Shown here: positions 8,975 to 17,325 of the stretch, in pieces
How positions within the stretch are numbered: position 1 is the first letter of the stretch
Layout: each line of letters starts with the position of its first letter
Source: Polaribacter sp. HaHaR_3_91
Lineage (GTDB): Bacteria; Bacteroidota; Bacteroidia; Flavobacteriales; Flavobacteriaceae
Assembly (NCBI RefSeq): GCF_019278525.1
Contig: NZ_CP058986.1
Span: 2,867,001-2,931,000 of the forward strand
Reading direction: 5' to 3'
Length of the DNA stretch: 64,000 bases
Translations under genes and position numbers: made by a program
Notes under the pieces: generated by a model
The model's database searches: none
What the model was told of the DNA's origin: nothing
What the model saw: the letters and a program-made list of their open reading frames with translations, nothing else

Positions 8975-9446
8975 CTAATAATTCGTCTAATTCTAGTTGA
9001 TAATCGTATTGTAAATCTTCGTGTAACGTAGCAATTGCTTTTTTAATTAAAACCACTTGCCTGTCAAAAGTTGCAACTAATCTTACACTCCCTTTCATAG
9101 ACGGTTTAAACTCTTTTAAACAACGACAAAAATGGAGCAATAATGCTACTTCTGTTTCTTTCTTTTTAGAATACCGAATAAATTTTTTATTGAGTGTTAA
9201 AATCTTTCGAACGCTTTTTCTAATATAGAAATAACTCTTTGTGTTAATCTCAGAAAACAATACTTCGTTTTGATCTTTTACACTCTGTATGTATTGTTCT
9301 TCGTCATGAGACTCGAACAACAAATACGTTAGTAATTCTTTATTCTCTTTTTTAAATTTTGATAAATGCAAACACAACTCTTTCAACTCATTGGCAGATT
9401 TATGAGAGAGTTCGTCTTTTAATTGTTTTACAGTTACTGCTTTCAT
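8967..9446 (-). CDS. Small conserved hypothetical helical protein
   Basis: A 159-residue protein when started at the ATG at 9446 (MKAVTVKQLKDELSHKSANELKELCLHL). The frame stays open to an ATG at 9494, but the extra 16 residues look like non-coding translation and would lie inside the fabV terminator. The N-terminus resembles a SAP-like or helical-hairpin segment (VKQLKDELSHKSANELKELCLHLSKFKKENKELLTYLLF). The rest is helical and rich in Lys and Arg, ending in an acidic tail (YQLELDELLDE). Function unknown. Overlaps the next gene by 8 nt. Confidence 0.65.
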   Translation of the reverse strand: MKAVTVKQLKDELSHKSANELKELCLHLSKFKKENKELLTYLLFESHDEEQYIQSVKDQNEVLFSEINTKSYFYIRKSVRKILTLNKKFIRYSKKKETEVALLLHFCRCLKEFKPSMKGSVRLVATFDRQVVLIKKAIATLHEDLQYDYQLELDELLDE

Positions 9447-9468
9447 CAACTTTAATTTTGTACAAGAT

Positions 9469-9521
9469 AAAAAAAACCTCACAATAGTTGCCAAATAAAT
9501 GCAGCATTAACTGTGAGGTTT
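9469..9521 (-). terminator. Intrinsic terminator downstream of fabV
   Basis: On the minus strand a 9-bp stem, AACCTCACA (complement of 9512-9520) with TGTGAGGTT (complement of 9475-9483), is followed by a run of Ts. It separates fabV from the downstream small-gene pair. A second mini-hairpin, CCGC-TATC-GCGG, lies at 9533-9544. Confidence 0.75.
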
Positions 9522-9555
9522 ATATTTATGTTTCCGCTATCGCGGGATAAGAATC

Positions 9556-10743
9556 TTACTGAATACTTGGTACGTTTACAACTTCATTTACATCAGCATC
9601 ATAATCTACACCACCAACTTTAAAACCAAAAAGGTTGTAAAAATCGTTGCTATAACCTTCTAAATCTCCAATTTCTGATAAGTTTTCTGTAGTTGCAGTT
9701 TCCCAAAGCTTGTTAACTTCTGCTTGTACATCTTCTCTCATTTCCCAATCGTCAACTCTAATTCTTCCTTTTTCATCCAAAGCTAAATCGCCTCCAAATA
9801 AACGTTCACTATACAAACGCTGAATTTGCTCAATACAACCTTCATGAATTCCTTTTGCTTTCATCACTTTATATAATAATGAAATATATAAAGGAATTAC
9901 AGGAATTGCAGAACTTGCTTGTGTAACTAATGCTTTATTTACAGAAACATATGCTTTACCACCAATCGATTTTAAATCGTCTGTAATTGTAAAAGCTGTT
10001 GCTTCTAAATGATCTTTTGCAGCTCCAATAGTTCCGTTTCTATATACTGGTTTTGTTACTTCTGGGCCAATATAAGAATAAGCAACTGTGTTAGCTCCTT
10101 CTGATAATAAGTTTTCAGATTGTAATGCGTCCATCCACATTTTCCAATCTTCACCCCCCATTACGTTTATTGTGTTTTCTACATCTTCTCCTTCTGCAGG
10201 ATTGATAGAAATTTCTGATACTTTACCTGTATGAAAATCTACTGTTTTATTAGAAAAAACATCTCCTATTGGTTTTAAAACAGATTTATATCTTTTTCCT
10301 GTTGTTGGATGTGTTCTTACTGGTGATGCTAAACTGTAAATCACCAAATCAATCTGACCTAAGTCTTCTTTAATTAAGTTTACAACTTGTTCTTTTATCT
10401 CGTTAGAAAAAGCGTCTCCATTAATACTTTTTGCATATAAACCTGCAGCAGTTGCGTGTTTTTCAAAAGCAGCTGTATTATAAAAACCTGGTGAACCTGG
10501 TCTTCCTTCTGTTGCTTGTTTGTCAAAGAAAACTCCAATTGTAGCAGCATCAGAACCAAATGCACTAGATATTCTTGAAGCCAATCCGAATCCTGTAGAA
10601 GCACCAATTACTAGTACTTTTTTTGCGCCTTCAATTTTTCCTTTCGATTTTACATATTCTATTTGATTGATCACGTTTTGCTCACAACCCGTTGGGTGCG
10701 ATGTTAAACAGATAAATCCTCTTGTTCTTGGTTCTATAATCAT
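9556..10743 (-). CDS. fabV: Enoyl-ACP reductase FabV (trans-2-enoyl-CoA/ACP reductase)
   Basis: A 395-residue NADH-dependent reductase that completes the fatty-acid elongation cycle by reducing the enoyl-ACP double bond. Landmarks: N-terminal MIIEPRTRGF, the dinucleotide-binding GASTGFG at residues 47-53, and the FabV-type catalytic pair Tyr234-x8-Lys243 (in PVYRNGTIGAAK), longer than the spacing in FabI. The start at 10743 gives the canonical N-terminus; an ATG nine codons upstream is less likely. FabV enzymes are typically insensitive to triclosan. A 9469-9521 terminator follows, and an 86-bp inverted-repeat element lies upstream. Confidence 0.97.
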   Translation of the reverse strand: MIIEPRTRGFICLTSHPTGCEQNVINQIEYVKSKGKIEGAKKVLVIGASTGFGLASRISSAFGSDAATIGVFFDKQATEGRPGSPGFYNTAAFEKHATAAGLYAKSINGDAFSNEIKEQVVNLIKEDLGQIDLVIYSLASPVRTHPTTGKRYKSVLKPIGDVFSNKTVDFHTGKVSEISINPAEGEDVENTINVMGGEDWKMWMDALQSENLLSEGANTVAYSYIGPEVTKPVYRNGTIGAAKDHLEATAFTITDDLKSIGGKAYVSVNKALVTQASSAIPVIPLYISLLYKVMKAKGIHEGCIEQIQRLYSERLFGGDLALDEKGRIRVDDWEMREDVQAEVNKLWETATTENLSEIGDLEGYSNDFYNLFGFKVGGVDYDADVNEVVNVPSIQ

Positions 10744-10764
10744 GGTTGTTGGTTTTAAAAAATT

Positions 10765-10850
10765 CGTCATTACGAGGAAGCATGACGAAGTAATCTTTTA
10801 TTTATAATTAAAATAATCAGATTGCCACGTCGTTCCTCCTCGCAATGACG
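10765..10850. repeat. 86-bp imperfect inverted repeat (MITE/REP-like)
   Basis: The left arm begins CGTCATTACGAGGAAG and the right arm ends with CTCGCAATGACG. The right arm's reverse complement, CGTCATTGCGAGGAGG, matches the left nearly throughout, so the whole element can fold into one long hairpin around an AT-rich loop at about 10800-10817. It fills the fabV-purC intergenic region. Elements with these CGTCATTGCGAGG ends are scattered through many bacterial genomes. No transposase is present. Confidence 0.75.
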
Positions 10851-10862
10851 TAAATTTATGTG

Positions 10863-11807
10863 TTATTTTAAAAATTGAAGTACATTCTCCTCAATTCTAT
10901 TTAATACATTCTCTGTGGAAGCCTTTACAAAAGTTTCTCCAGTAATTTGTTCGTATAATTCTATATATCTGTTAGAGATTTCGATGACTTTATCATCTGT
11001 CATTGCCGGAATTTGTTGTCCATCTTTTCCTTGAAAACCGTTTTCAATTAACCACTGACGTACAAACTCTTTAGACAATTGTTTTTGCGCTTCTCCGCTA
11101 TCTTGTCTTTCTTGATACCCATCAGCATAAAAATAACGAGAAGAATCTGGTGTATGAATTTCATCAATCAATACAATTTTACCTTCTTTCGTTTTCCCGA
11201 ATTCATATTTAGTATCTACTAATATCAACCCTCTTTTTGCAGCAATTTCTGTCCCTCTTGCAAATAAAGCTCTTGTATAGTTTTCTAATACAATGTAATC
11301 TTCTTCAGAAACAATTCCTTTTGATAAAATATCTTCTCTAGAAATATCTTCATCATGCTCTCCGTTATCTGCTTTTGTTGATGGCGTAATTAAAGCTTCC
11401 GGAAATTTATCGTTTTCCTTTAAACCTTCTGACATGGCAACACCACACAAAGTCCTTTTACCTAATTTGTATTCACGCGCTGCGTGACCAGACATATAAC
11501 CACGAATTACCATTTCTACTTTAAAAGGCTCACATAAATGACCTACGGCAACATTTTCATCTGGATTTGCAATTAACCAATTCGGAACAATATCTGCGGT
11601 ATCATTCATCATTTTTGTTGCAATCTGATTTAAAATCTGACCTTTAAACGGAATTTGACGTGGTAAAACAACGTCGAAAGCAGACAATCTATCTGTTGCA
11701 ATCATTACCAAAAGATCGTCATTTATATTATAAACTTCTCTTACTTTCCCTATATAAACAGACTTCTGCTTAGGAAATTGAAAATTAGTATTGTTAATTG
11801 TATTCAT
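10863..11807 (-). CDS. purC: Phosphoribosylaminoimidazole-succinocarboxamide synthase
   Basis: A 314-residue SAICAR synthetase, the ATP-dependent step that couples aspartate to CAIR in purine biosynthesis. Landmarks: [26 protein letters not shown] at the N-terminus, the PNWLI and [14 protein letters not shown] regions, [12 protein letters not shown] and [10 protein letters not shown]. Length is typical of the longer eukaryote-like/Bacteroidota form. A -7 promoter element lies at 11831-11838. Monocistronic by appearance, as it is bounded by the inverted repeat downstream. Confidence 0.97.
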   Translation of the reverse strand: MNTINNTNFQFPKQKSVYIGKVREVYNINDDLLVMIATDRLSAFDVVLPRQIPFKGQILNQIATKMMNDTADIVPNWLIANPDENVAVGHLCEPFKVEMVIRGYMSGHAAREYKLGKRTLCGVAMSEGLKENDKFPEALITPSTKADNGEHDEDISREDILSKGIVSEEDYIVLENYTRALFARGTEIAAKRGLILVDTKYEFGKTKEGKIVLIDEIHTPDSSRYFYADGYQERQDSGEAQKQLSKEFVRQWLIENGFQGKDGQQIPAMTDDKVIEISNRYIELYEQITGETFVKASTENVLNRIEENVLQFLK

Positions 11808-11830
11808 TATATGTTATGTTGTTGTGGCCG

Positions 11831-11838
11831 CAAAAATA
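11831..11838 (-). promoter_or_regulatory. purC -7 promoter element
   Basis: On the minus strand the sequence TATTTTTG matches the Bacteroidota -7 consensus TAnnTTTG, 23 bp ahead of the purC start codon. No clear -33 TTG is seen. Confidence 0.5.
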
Positions 11839-11839
11839 A

Positions 11840-11867
11840 ACTAAAGACTAGTTACTAACAACTAAAA
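11840..11867. repeat. Degenerate 7-bp repeat, ACTANNN x4
   Basis: ACTA occurs at 11840, 11847, 11854 and 11861, exactly seven bases apart, with variable triplets between. It sits between the phoH stop codon and the purC promoter. Confidence 0.7.
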
Positions 11868-11870
11868 TTT

Positions 11871-12863
11871 TTATTCTGTTTCTATACTCTTATATGCACT
11901 AATTATTTTCCTCACCAATCGGTGTCTTACCACATCTTTATCGTCTAAGTATACCTGAGCAATTCCTTCAATATCTTTTAAGGCTAATAAAGATTCTTTT
12001 AAACCAGAAACTTGCTTTCTAGGTAAATCTATCTGACCAGGATCTCCCGTAATAATAAACTTTGCACTTTTACCCATTCTTGTTAAAAACATCTTCATTT
12101 GATTATGGGTTGTATTTTGCGCTTCATCTAAAATTACAAATGCATTGTCTAAAGTTCTACCACGCATAAAAGCCAAAGGTGCAATTTGAATCACTCCTTT
12201 TTCTATATAAGATTCTAATCGCTCATGCGGAATCATATCTCTTAAAGCATCATACAAAGGCTGCATGTACGGATCTAATTTCTCCTTTAAATCTCCAGGA
12301 AGAAATCCTAAATTTTCACCAGATTCTACCGCAGGTCTTGTTAAAATTATTCTTCTAACTTCTTTTTCTTTTAAAGCTTTTACCGCCAAAGCAACTGCTG
12401 TGTATGTTTTCCCTGTTCCTGCAGGTCCAACAGCAAACAACATATCGTTTTTACCCATAAGAGTAACCATTTTACGTTGGTTTTCGGTTTGTGGCTTTAT
12501 CAACCTTCCGCTAACTCCATGTACCAAAACTTCTTTAGCGTTTTTAGCCGCAGTTGTTTTTTCTTCATTTCCGTTAGACGTTAGAATTTGTTCAATACTA
12601 TTTTCATCTAACTTATTGTATTTATTATAATACTTTATCAAACGTTCTATTCGAATTTCAAACTCATCTAAAATTTCTGGTTCTCCATAAATTTTTAATT
12701 TAGATCCCCTAGCAACGATTTTAATTTTTGGAAAGTATCTCTTTAATTGTTCAATAGTACTGTTTTGTGCTCCGAAAAAATCTTTAGGACTAATTTCTGT
12801 AAGCTCTATAGTGCGTTCGTTCAAATGGTTAATTTTTATTAATAAATTACATTTATATTTCAA
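11871..12863 (-). CDS. PhoH family ATPase
   Basis: A 330-residue PhoH/PhoL (YbeZ-like) protein. Walker A GPAGTGKT at residues 146-153, the FVILDEAQNT Walker B, and the downstream FIITGDPGQID motif are all present. The family are RNA-associated ATPases linked to ribosome maturation together with YbeY; some act as helicases with toxins. The 13 residues before NERTIEL are atypical: a TTG at 12824 would give the usual N-terminus and ~317 residues, so the true start may be there. Divergent from the SAM hydroxide adenosyltransferase. Confidence 0.94.
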   Translation of the reverse strand: MKYKCNLLIKINHLNERTIELTEISPKDFFGAQNSTIEQLKRYFPKIKIVARGSKLKIYGEPEILDEFEIRIERLIKYYNKYNKLDENSIEQILTSNGNEEKTTAAKNAKEVLVHGVSGRLIKPQTENQRKMVTLMGKNDMLFAVGPAGTGKTYTAVALAVKALKEKEVRRIILTRPAVESGENLGFLPGDLKEKLDPYMQPLYDALRDMIPHERLESYIEKGVIQIAPLAFMRGRTLDNAFVILDEAQNTTHNQMKMFLTRMGKSAKFIITGDPGQIDLPRKQVSGLKESLLALKDIEGIAQVYLDDKDVVRHRLVRKIISAYKSIETE

Positions 12864-12895
12864 CTAAAAATAACCAATAAATTTTTTAAAATGAT

Positions 12896-12903
12896 TAGAT
12901 TTG
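12896..12903 (+). promoter_or_regulatory. -7 promoter element for the SAM hydroxide adenosyltransferase
   Basis: TAGATTTG matches TAnnTTTG exactly, 50 bp before the ATG at 12954. No convincing -33 element. Confidence 0.5.
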
Positions 12904-12953
12904 CGTAAAATAATTAACAACTTTTACACAATTAATTAACAGCCCATTTTTTA

Positions 12954-13814
12954 ATGTCTATAATCACTTTAACAACAGACTTTGGCACAAAAGACCACTT
13001 TGTTGGCGCTGTAAAAGGAGCTATTTATTCTGAATTACCAGATGCTAAAATTGTAGATATTACACATGAAGTATCTCCTTTCAGTATTACTGAAACTGCT
13101 TATATTTTAAAAAACTCTTACAAAAGTTTCCCTAAAGGTACCATACACATTGTTGGTGTAGACTCAGAATTAAGTGATAACAACAAACACATTGCCATAG
13201 AATTAGATGGTCATTTTTTTGTATGTCCAGATAACGGGTTAATCTCTATGATTGCTTCGGAAATTCAACCAAGTAAAATTGTAGAAATCAATATTCATGA
13301 TAGAATAGAAAGTAGTTTTCCTGTTTTAGATGTATTTGTACAAGTAGCCTGTTTTATTGCTAGAGGAGGAAATTTAACGGTTATTGGTAAAGAAATTCCT
13401 GAATTTAAAAAGATTGTAGAAATTCAGCCAAAGACAAATCAGCAGAAAAATCAAATTTCTGGAGGCATTATTTATATTGATAATTACGGAAATGTAATTA
13501 CCAATATCAGTAAAAAAATGTTCAAAGAAATAGGCAAAGGAAGAAATTATATTGTGCATGCAAGAAAACATTCTTTTACAAAAATATTCACTAAATATAA
13601 TGAAGTAGTAAGCAATGAATCTTACACCAACCAGCAATATGAAGGTCATAAATTGGCTATTTTTAATTCTGCCGGTTATTTAGAAATTGCAATTTACCGA
13701 AGTAATTTAGACACAGTTGGAGGTGCATCTACCCTGCTAGGTTTAGGCTATAGAGATGCTATAATTATCGATTTTATCGATGACATAAAACCAGATTTCA
13801 CTCACTTAACCTAA
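12954..13814 (+). CDS. SAM hydroxide adenosyltransferase (SAM hydrolase) family protein
   Basis: A 286-residue member of the DUF62/SAM_adeno_trans family, related to fluorinase and chlorinase, which uses water (hydroxide) to split S-adenosylmethionine into adenosine and methionine. Landmarks: N-terminal ITLTTDFGTKDHFVGAVKGAI, then DITHEVSPFSI, the VDSELSDNNKHIAIELDGHFFVCPDNGL region, and GGIIYIDNYGNVITNI with the conserved aspartate and asparagines. The halide-specific residues cannot be judged by eye, but the host and length favour the hydroxide-using group. Four bases separate it from the next gene, so they share an mRNA. Confidence 0.9.
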   Translation: MSIITLTTDFGTKDHFVGAVKGAIYSELPDAKIVDITHEVSPFSITETAYILKNSYKSFPKGTIHIVGVDSELSDNNKHIAIELDGHFFVCPDNGLISMIASEIQPSKIVEINIHDRIESSFPVLDVFVQVACFIARGGNLTVIGKEIPEFKKIVEIQPKTNQQKNQISGGIIYIDNYGNVITNISKKMFKEIGKGRNYIVHARKHSFTKIFTKYNEVVSNESYTNQQYEGHKLAIFNSAGYLEIAIYRSNLDTVGGASTLLGLGYRDAIIIDFIDDIKPDFTHLT

Positions 13815-13818
13815 AAAC

Positions 13819-14115
13819 ATGTTTGTTAGAATTGTAAAATTAAGTTTTCATACCAAACACATCGTAGAGTTTTTATTAATGTTTGAAGAAAAAAAAGCAT
13901 TAATTAGAGCTTCTAAAGGTTGTAACTTATTAGAATTATATCAAGACAAAACAAATCCTGAAATCTTTTTCACTTACTCTTATTGGGAACAAGAAGAAGA
14001 TTTAGAAAATTACAGAAACTCAGCTCTTTTTAAAGATGTTTGGGCAAAAACAAAAGTGTTTTTTAACGATAAACCACTAGCATGGAGCGTTGATAAAAAA
14101 GTGAGCTTACAATAA
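13819..14115 (+). CDS. Antibiotic biosynthesis monooxygenase-fold (ABM) protein
   Basis: A 98-residue dimeric alpha/beta-barrel (ferredoxin-like) protein. The features are MFVRIVKLSFHTKHIVEF, a KGCNLLELYQDKTNPEIFFTYSYW strand pair, and the WxxxEDLxxYRxSxLF helix seen in YgiN/ABM proteins. Family members are quinol monooxygenases or heme-degrading enzymes, but many have no shown activity. Only four bases after the SAM-cleaving enzyme; the next gene follows after 26 bp, so the three probably form one transcript. Confidence 0.82.
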   Translation: MFVRIVKLSFHTKHIVEFLLMFEEKKALIRASKGCNLLELYQDKTNPEIFFTYSYWEQEEDLENYRNSALFKDVWAKTKVFFNDKPLAWSVDKKVSLQ

Positions 14116-14141
14116 AAAATTAAGACAAATATAAATAAATA

Positions 14142-14669
14142 ATGGATTTCGATTTTACTACTTTTCCTGTTTTAGAAACAGACAGATTAACATTAAGAGC
14201 AATAAATTTAGAAGATGCAAAAGCAGTTTTTGGTTTAAGAGCAAACAAAGAAGTTAATAAATACATACAACGTGAGTCTCTTAAAAATCTTTCTGAAGCT
14301 AGAGCTTTTATAGACCAAGCCACTAATTTAGTAGCGGACAACAAAGGGATTTTTTGGGTTATTGAATCTAAAAACAGTGCAGAATTACTAGGTACAATTG
14401 GTTTACGTAATTTTGATGTTGCAGAAAATTATGCAGAAATCGGGTATGAAATTCACCCAGACTACCAAGAAAGAGGTTATATGACTGAAGCTTTTGAAGA
14501 AGTATTAGAGTATGCTTTTGAAAAAATGGAATTAAAAACCATAGAAGCTTTTACACACAAAAATAATCTTGCTTCTATTACGTTGTTACATAAACTAGAT
14601 TTTGATTTGCAAACAGACAGAACAGATGAAGGTTTTGAAGACAATAGAATTTATAAGTTAGAAAAATAG
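14142..14669 (+). CDS. GNAT family N-acetyltransferase (RimJ/RimL-like)
   Basis: A 175-residue acetyltransferase starting with LETDRLTLRAINLEDAKAVFGLR, the typical RimJ/RimL opening. The acetyl-CoA-binding motif A is YAEIGYEIHPDYQERGYMTEAF around residues 103-125, followed by IEAFTHKNNLASITLLHKLDF. Such proteins acetylate ribosomal protein N-termini or small amines. The substrate is unknown. Same strand and close behind the ABM-fold gene. Confidence 0.9.
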   Translation: MDFDFTTFPVLETDRLTLRAINLEDAKAVFGLRANKEVNKYIQRESLKNLSEARAFIDQATNLVADNKGIFWVIESKNSAELLGTIGLRNFDVAENYAEIGYEIHPDYQERGYMTEAFEEVLEYAFEKMELKTIEAFTHKNNLASITLLHKLDFDLQTDRTDEGFEDNRIYKLEK

Positions 14670-14693
14670 AAACTAGAGATCAAAATAAAGAGT

Positions 14694-14809
14694 CTTCGAC
14701 AAGCTCAGGCAGACATCAGAAATATTAATTGGTTATTGAATTTAATTTAGTAACATCTTAAAAACTAAGAACAATTAAAAAACAATGTCACACTGTGCTT
14801 GTCGAGATA
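14694..14809. repeat. Inverted-repeat element (TTCGACAAGCTCAG type)
   Basis: The left arm, CTTCGACAAGCTCAGGCAGA (14694-14713), and the right arm, ATGTCACACTGTGCTTGTCG (14785-14804), are imperfect reverse complements (~23 bp) around an AT-rich interior. A solitary related arm occurs at 43647-43670. Such arms are widely scattered in flavobacterial intergenic DNA; no coding capacity. Confidence 0.65.
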
Positions 14810-14867
14810 CTTTTGACAAATAAAATTAGAAATACAAAGAACCAAGTAAACGCATAAACATTTTACA

Positions 14868-15584
14868 TTGATAGCGATCTTAAAGAAGGAATTCAACTCA
14901 TTTTTTGCAAGCCCAATTGCCTATTTAGTTATTGGTGTTTTCTTATTGTTAAACGGTTTGTTTCTGTGGGTTTTTAAAGGCGATTTTAATATTTTAAACG
15001 CAGGTTTTGCAGATTTAACCTCGTTTTTCTTCTTAGCTCCTTGGGTCTTTTTATTTTTGATTCCGGCAATTACCATGAAAAGTTTTGCTGATGAATTTAA
15101 CAACGGAACCATAGAACTCTTAAAAACAAAACCAATTTCCGATTGGCAAATTGTACTCGGTAAATTCTCGGCTTCCCTCCTATTAGTTTTTGTTGCTTTA
15201 ATACCTACGCTAACCTATATTTATACGATTTATCAATTAGGAAACCCTGCCGGAAACATCGATTTTGGTAGTACAATTGGTTCTTATCTTGGCTTATTAT
15301 TCTTAGCCGCAACCTATACTGCTATTGGTTTATTTACATCTACACTTTCTAAAAACCAAATAGTAGCCTTTATATTAGGTGTTTTTATCACCTTCTTTTT
15401 ATTTTATGGTTTTGATGTAATTTCCGATTCTATCGGTAATAATTTAACCCTAAAAAAAATGGGATTAAACGAACATTTTAAAAGTATTTCTAGAGGTGTA
15501 ATTGACACACGAGATATTGTATACTTTTTAAGTGTTACTGTTTTCTTTTTATTCATCACTAAAACACGTTTAGATAATGAATAA
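14868..15584 (+). CDS. gldF: Gliding motility ABC transporter permease GldF
   Basis: A 238-residue inner-membrane permease with six hydrophobic segments, the membrane partner of the GldA ATPase and GldG. The N-terminus AILKKEFNSFFASPIAYLVIGVFLLLNGLFLWVF, the SFADEFNNGTIELLKTKPI loop and the C-terminal SRGVIDTRDIVYFLSV are characteristic of GldF (ABC-2 type). The transporter is required for gliding in Flavobacterium johnsoniae. The best start is a TTG at 14868, as no ATG precedes the conserved N-terminus. gldF overlaps gldG by 8 nt; gldA is not adjacent, as is usual. Confidence 0.93.
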   Translation: MIAILKKEFNSFFASPIAYLVIGVFLLLNGLFLWVFKGDFNILNAGFADLTSFFFLAPWVFLFLIPAITMKSFADEFNNGTIELLKTKPISDWQIVLGKFSASLLLVFVALIPTLTYIYTIYQLGNPAGNIDFGSTIGSYLGLLFLAATYTAIGLFTSTLSKNQIVAFILGVFITFFLFYGFDVISDSIGNNLTLKKMGLNEHFKSISRGVIDTRDIVYFLSVTVFFLFITKTRLDNE

Positions 15585-17223
15585 AAATATAAAAAATAGC
15601 ATCCTTATAATTGTTGGATTGATTCTCTTAAATGTGATCAACCAATCATTTTACAAACGTTTCGATTTAACAGCAGATAATCGTTACACGCTTTCTGAAA
15701 CTACAAAAAACATCCTTTCTAAAGTAAACAATCCTCTATTTGTTACCGTTTATTTAGAAGGAGATTTTCCATCAGAATTTAAAAGATTACAAGCAGAAAC
15801 AAGACAGTATTTAGAAGAGCTAGCCACTACTAATTCTAACATCAGAATTAATTTTGAAAACCCAGATAATCAGCGAGAAGAGTTGATTAAAAGAGGCATG
15901 TTACCTAGCCAGTTAACCGTTGAAGAAGATGGTAAATTATCTGAAGCTATTATTTTTCCGTTTGCAGAAGTAGTGTACGGTAAAAAATCTACCGTTGTTT
16001 CATTATTGCCAAATGCCATTGTAGCATCGCAAGACGAACAACTGCAAAAAGCCATTGAAAACTTAGAGTATAGTTTTTCTAACGCCATTAATTCTGTTAC
16101 TCAAAAAAAACAAAAAAGTGTGGCTGTAATTACTGGAAACGGAGAATTACAAGACATTTATCAATATAGTTTTTTAAGTGAAGTTGCTAAGAAATATAAA
16201 TTAGCAAAATTTACATTGGACTCTGTAGAGATCAATCCACAGCAAACTCTAAAAGATTTAACGTCTTTAGATTTGGCTATTATTGCAAAGCCAACCGAAA
16301 AGTTTACAGAGAAAGAAAAACTGACTTTAGATCAATTTATCGCCAATGGCGGAAAAACATTGTGGATGTTAGACAATGTGCAAGCAGATCAAGATAGTTT
16401 ATTCAATTCTGGAAAGATGTTGGCGTATCCAAGAGATTTAAACTTAACAGACCTATTATTTTCTTACGGAATAAGAATTAATACCTCTCTGATTAAAGAT
16501 TTATTTGCTGCTCAAATCCCTTTAGCTACTGGTAAAGTTGGAAATCAAACGCAGTTTAAAAATTTAGATTGGTTTTTCCATCCTTTGGTTGGTGGAAATC
16601 CAAATCATCCAATTACAAAAAATGTTTCTCCTGTTAGATTGCAATTTTCAAATCAGATAGATACTTTAAAAAACAACATAAAAAAAACACCTTTATTATT
16701 AAGTTCTACTTTAACGAAAAGAATTGGAACTCCTAGCTTTATTGAACTACAATCTATTGCTGATGAAGTCATTGAAGATGAGTACAGAGGCGGAAATCAA
16801 TTAGTTGCAGTTTTACTTGAAGGTAATTTTAAATCGGCCTATAAAGACAGGGTAAAACCTTTTGAAACCAATCTTTTTAAAGAGCATTCGATCAACAATA
16901 AAATGGTTGTAATTTCTGATGGTGATATTGGAAAAAATCAAATTTTAAAAAAGCAACCGTTCGATTTAAATAGAGATAAATGGACAAATCAACAGTTTGG
17001 TAATAAAGATTTCCTTTTAAATACTGTCGATTATTTACTAGATGATGCAGGCTTAATTCAGCTTAGAAACAAAACTTTACAAATTAGAACATTAGACAAA
17101 CAAAAAGCGTTTAAGGAACGTACTTTTTGGCAGTTTTTAAACGTGGTTCTACCATTAATCCTTTTATTTACCTTCGGATTTGTTTTTAATTATTTGAGAA
17201 ACAGGAAGTATAGTCGACTATAG
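15577..17223 (+). CDS. gldG: Gliding motility ABC transporter substrate-binding protein GldG
   Basis: A 548-residue protein with one membrane helix near residues 7-24, a large periplasmic region and a second helix at about 518-538. It opens with the family motif NQSFYKRFDLTADNRYTLSETTKNILSKV and contains the DLAIIAKPTEKFTEKEKLTLDQFIANGGKTLWMLD region of ABC-type auxiliary (GldG/IFT-like) proteins. It pairs with GldF, translationally coupled by the 8-nt overlap. In gliding flavobacteria, loss of GldF or GldG abolishes motility. A 7-bp-periodic stretch follows its stop (17222-17266). Confidence 0.94.
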   Translation: MNKNIKNSILIIVGLILLNVINQSFYKRFDLTADNRYTLSETTKNILSKVNNPLFVTVYLEGDFPSEFKRLQAETRQYLEELATTNSNIRINFENPDNQREELIKRGMLPSQLTVEEDGKLSEAIIFPFAEVVYGKKSTVVSLLPNAIVASQDEQLQKAIENLEYSFSNAINSVTQKKQKSVAVITGNGELQDIYQYSFLSEVAKKYKLAKFTLDSVEINPQQTLKDLTSLDLAIIAKPTEKFTEKEKLTLDQFIANGGKTLWMLDNVQADQDSLFNSGKMLAYPRDLNLTDLLFSYGIRINTSLIKDLFAAQIPLATGKVGNQTQFKNLDWFFHPLVGGNPNHPITKNVSPVRLQFSNQIDTLKNNIKKTPLLLSSTLTKRIGTPSFIELQSIADEVIEDEYRGGNQLVAVLLEGNFKSAYKDRVKPFETNLFKEHSINNKMVVISDGDIGKNQILKKQPFDLNRDKWTNQQFGNKDFLLNTVDYLLDDAGLIQLRNKTLQIRTLDKQKAFKERTFWQFLNVVLPLILLFTFGFVFNYLRNRKYSRL

Positions 17224-17266
17224 TACAGAGATTTACGAAGGAAAAACGCAAAGATACGCTGAGATT
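17222..17266. repeat. 7-bp-periodic degenerate stretch after gldG
   Basis: It reads as successive heptamers ACAGAGA, TTTACGA, AGGAAAA, ACGCAAA, GATACGC, TGAGATT. A similar ACAGAG-based tract occurs at 50626-50657. Interpreted as a decayed tandem repeat; the phasing is partly subjective. Confidence 0.4.
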
Positions 17267-17325
17267 TTTTTTGATAACGCAATACTTACTTGTATAACGA
17301 CTATCACTTCGAAATGTTATACCCC

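Noticed and set aside
12954-13814. Fluorinase or chlorinase
   Set aside because: The family also contains the far commoner SAM hydroxide adenosyltransferases; no halogenase-specific insertion could be recognised.
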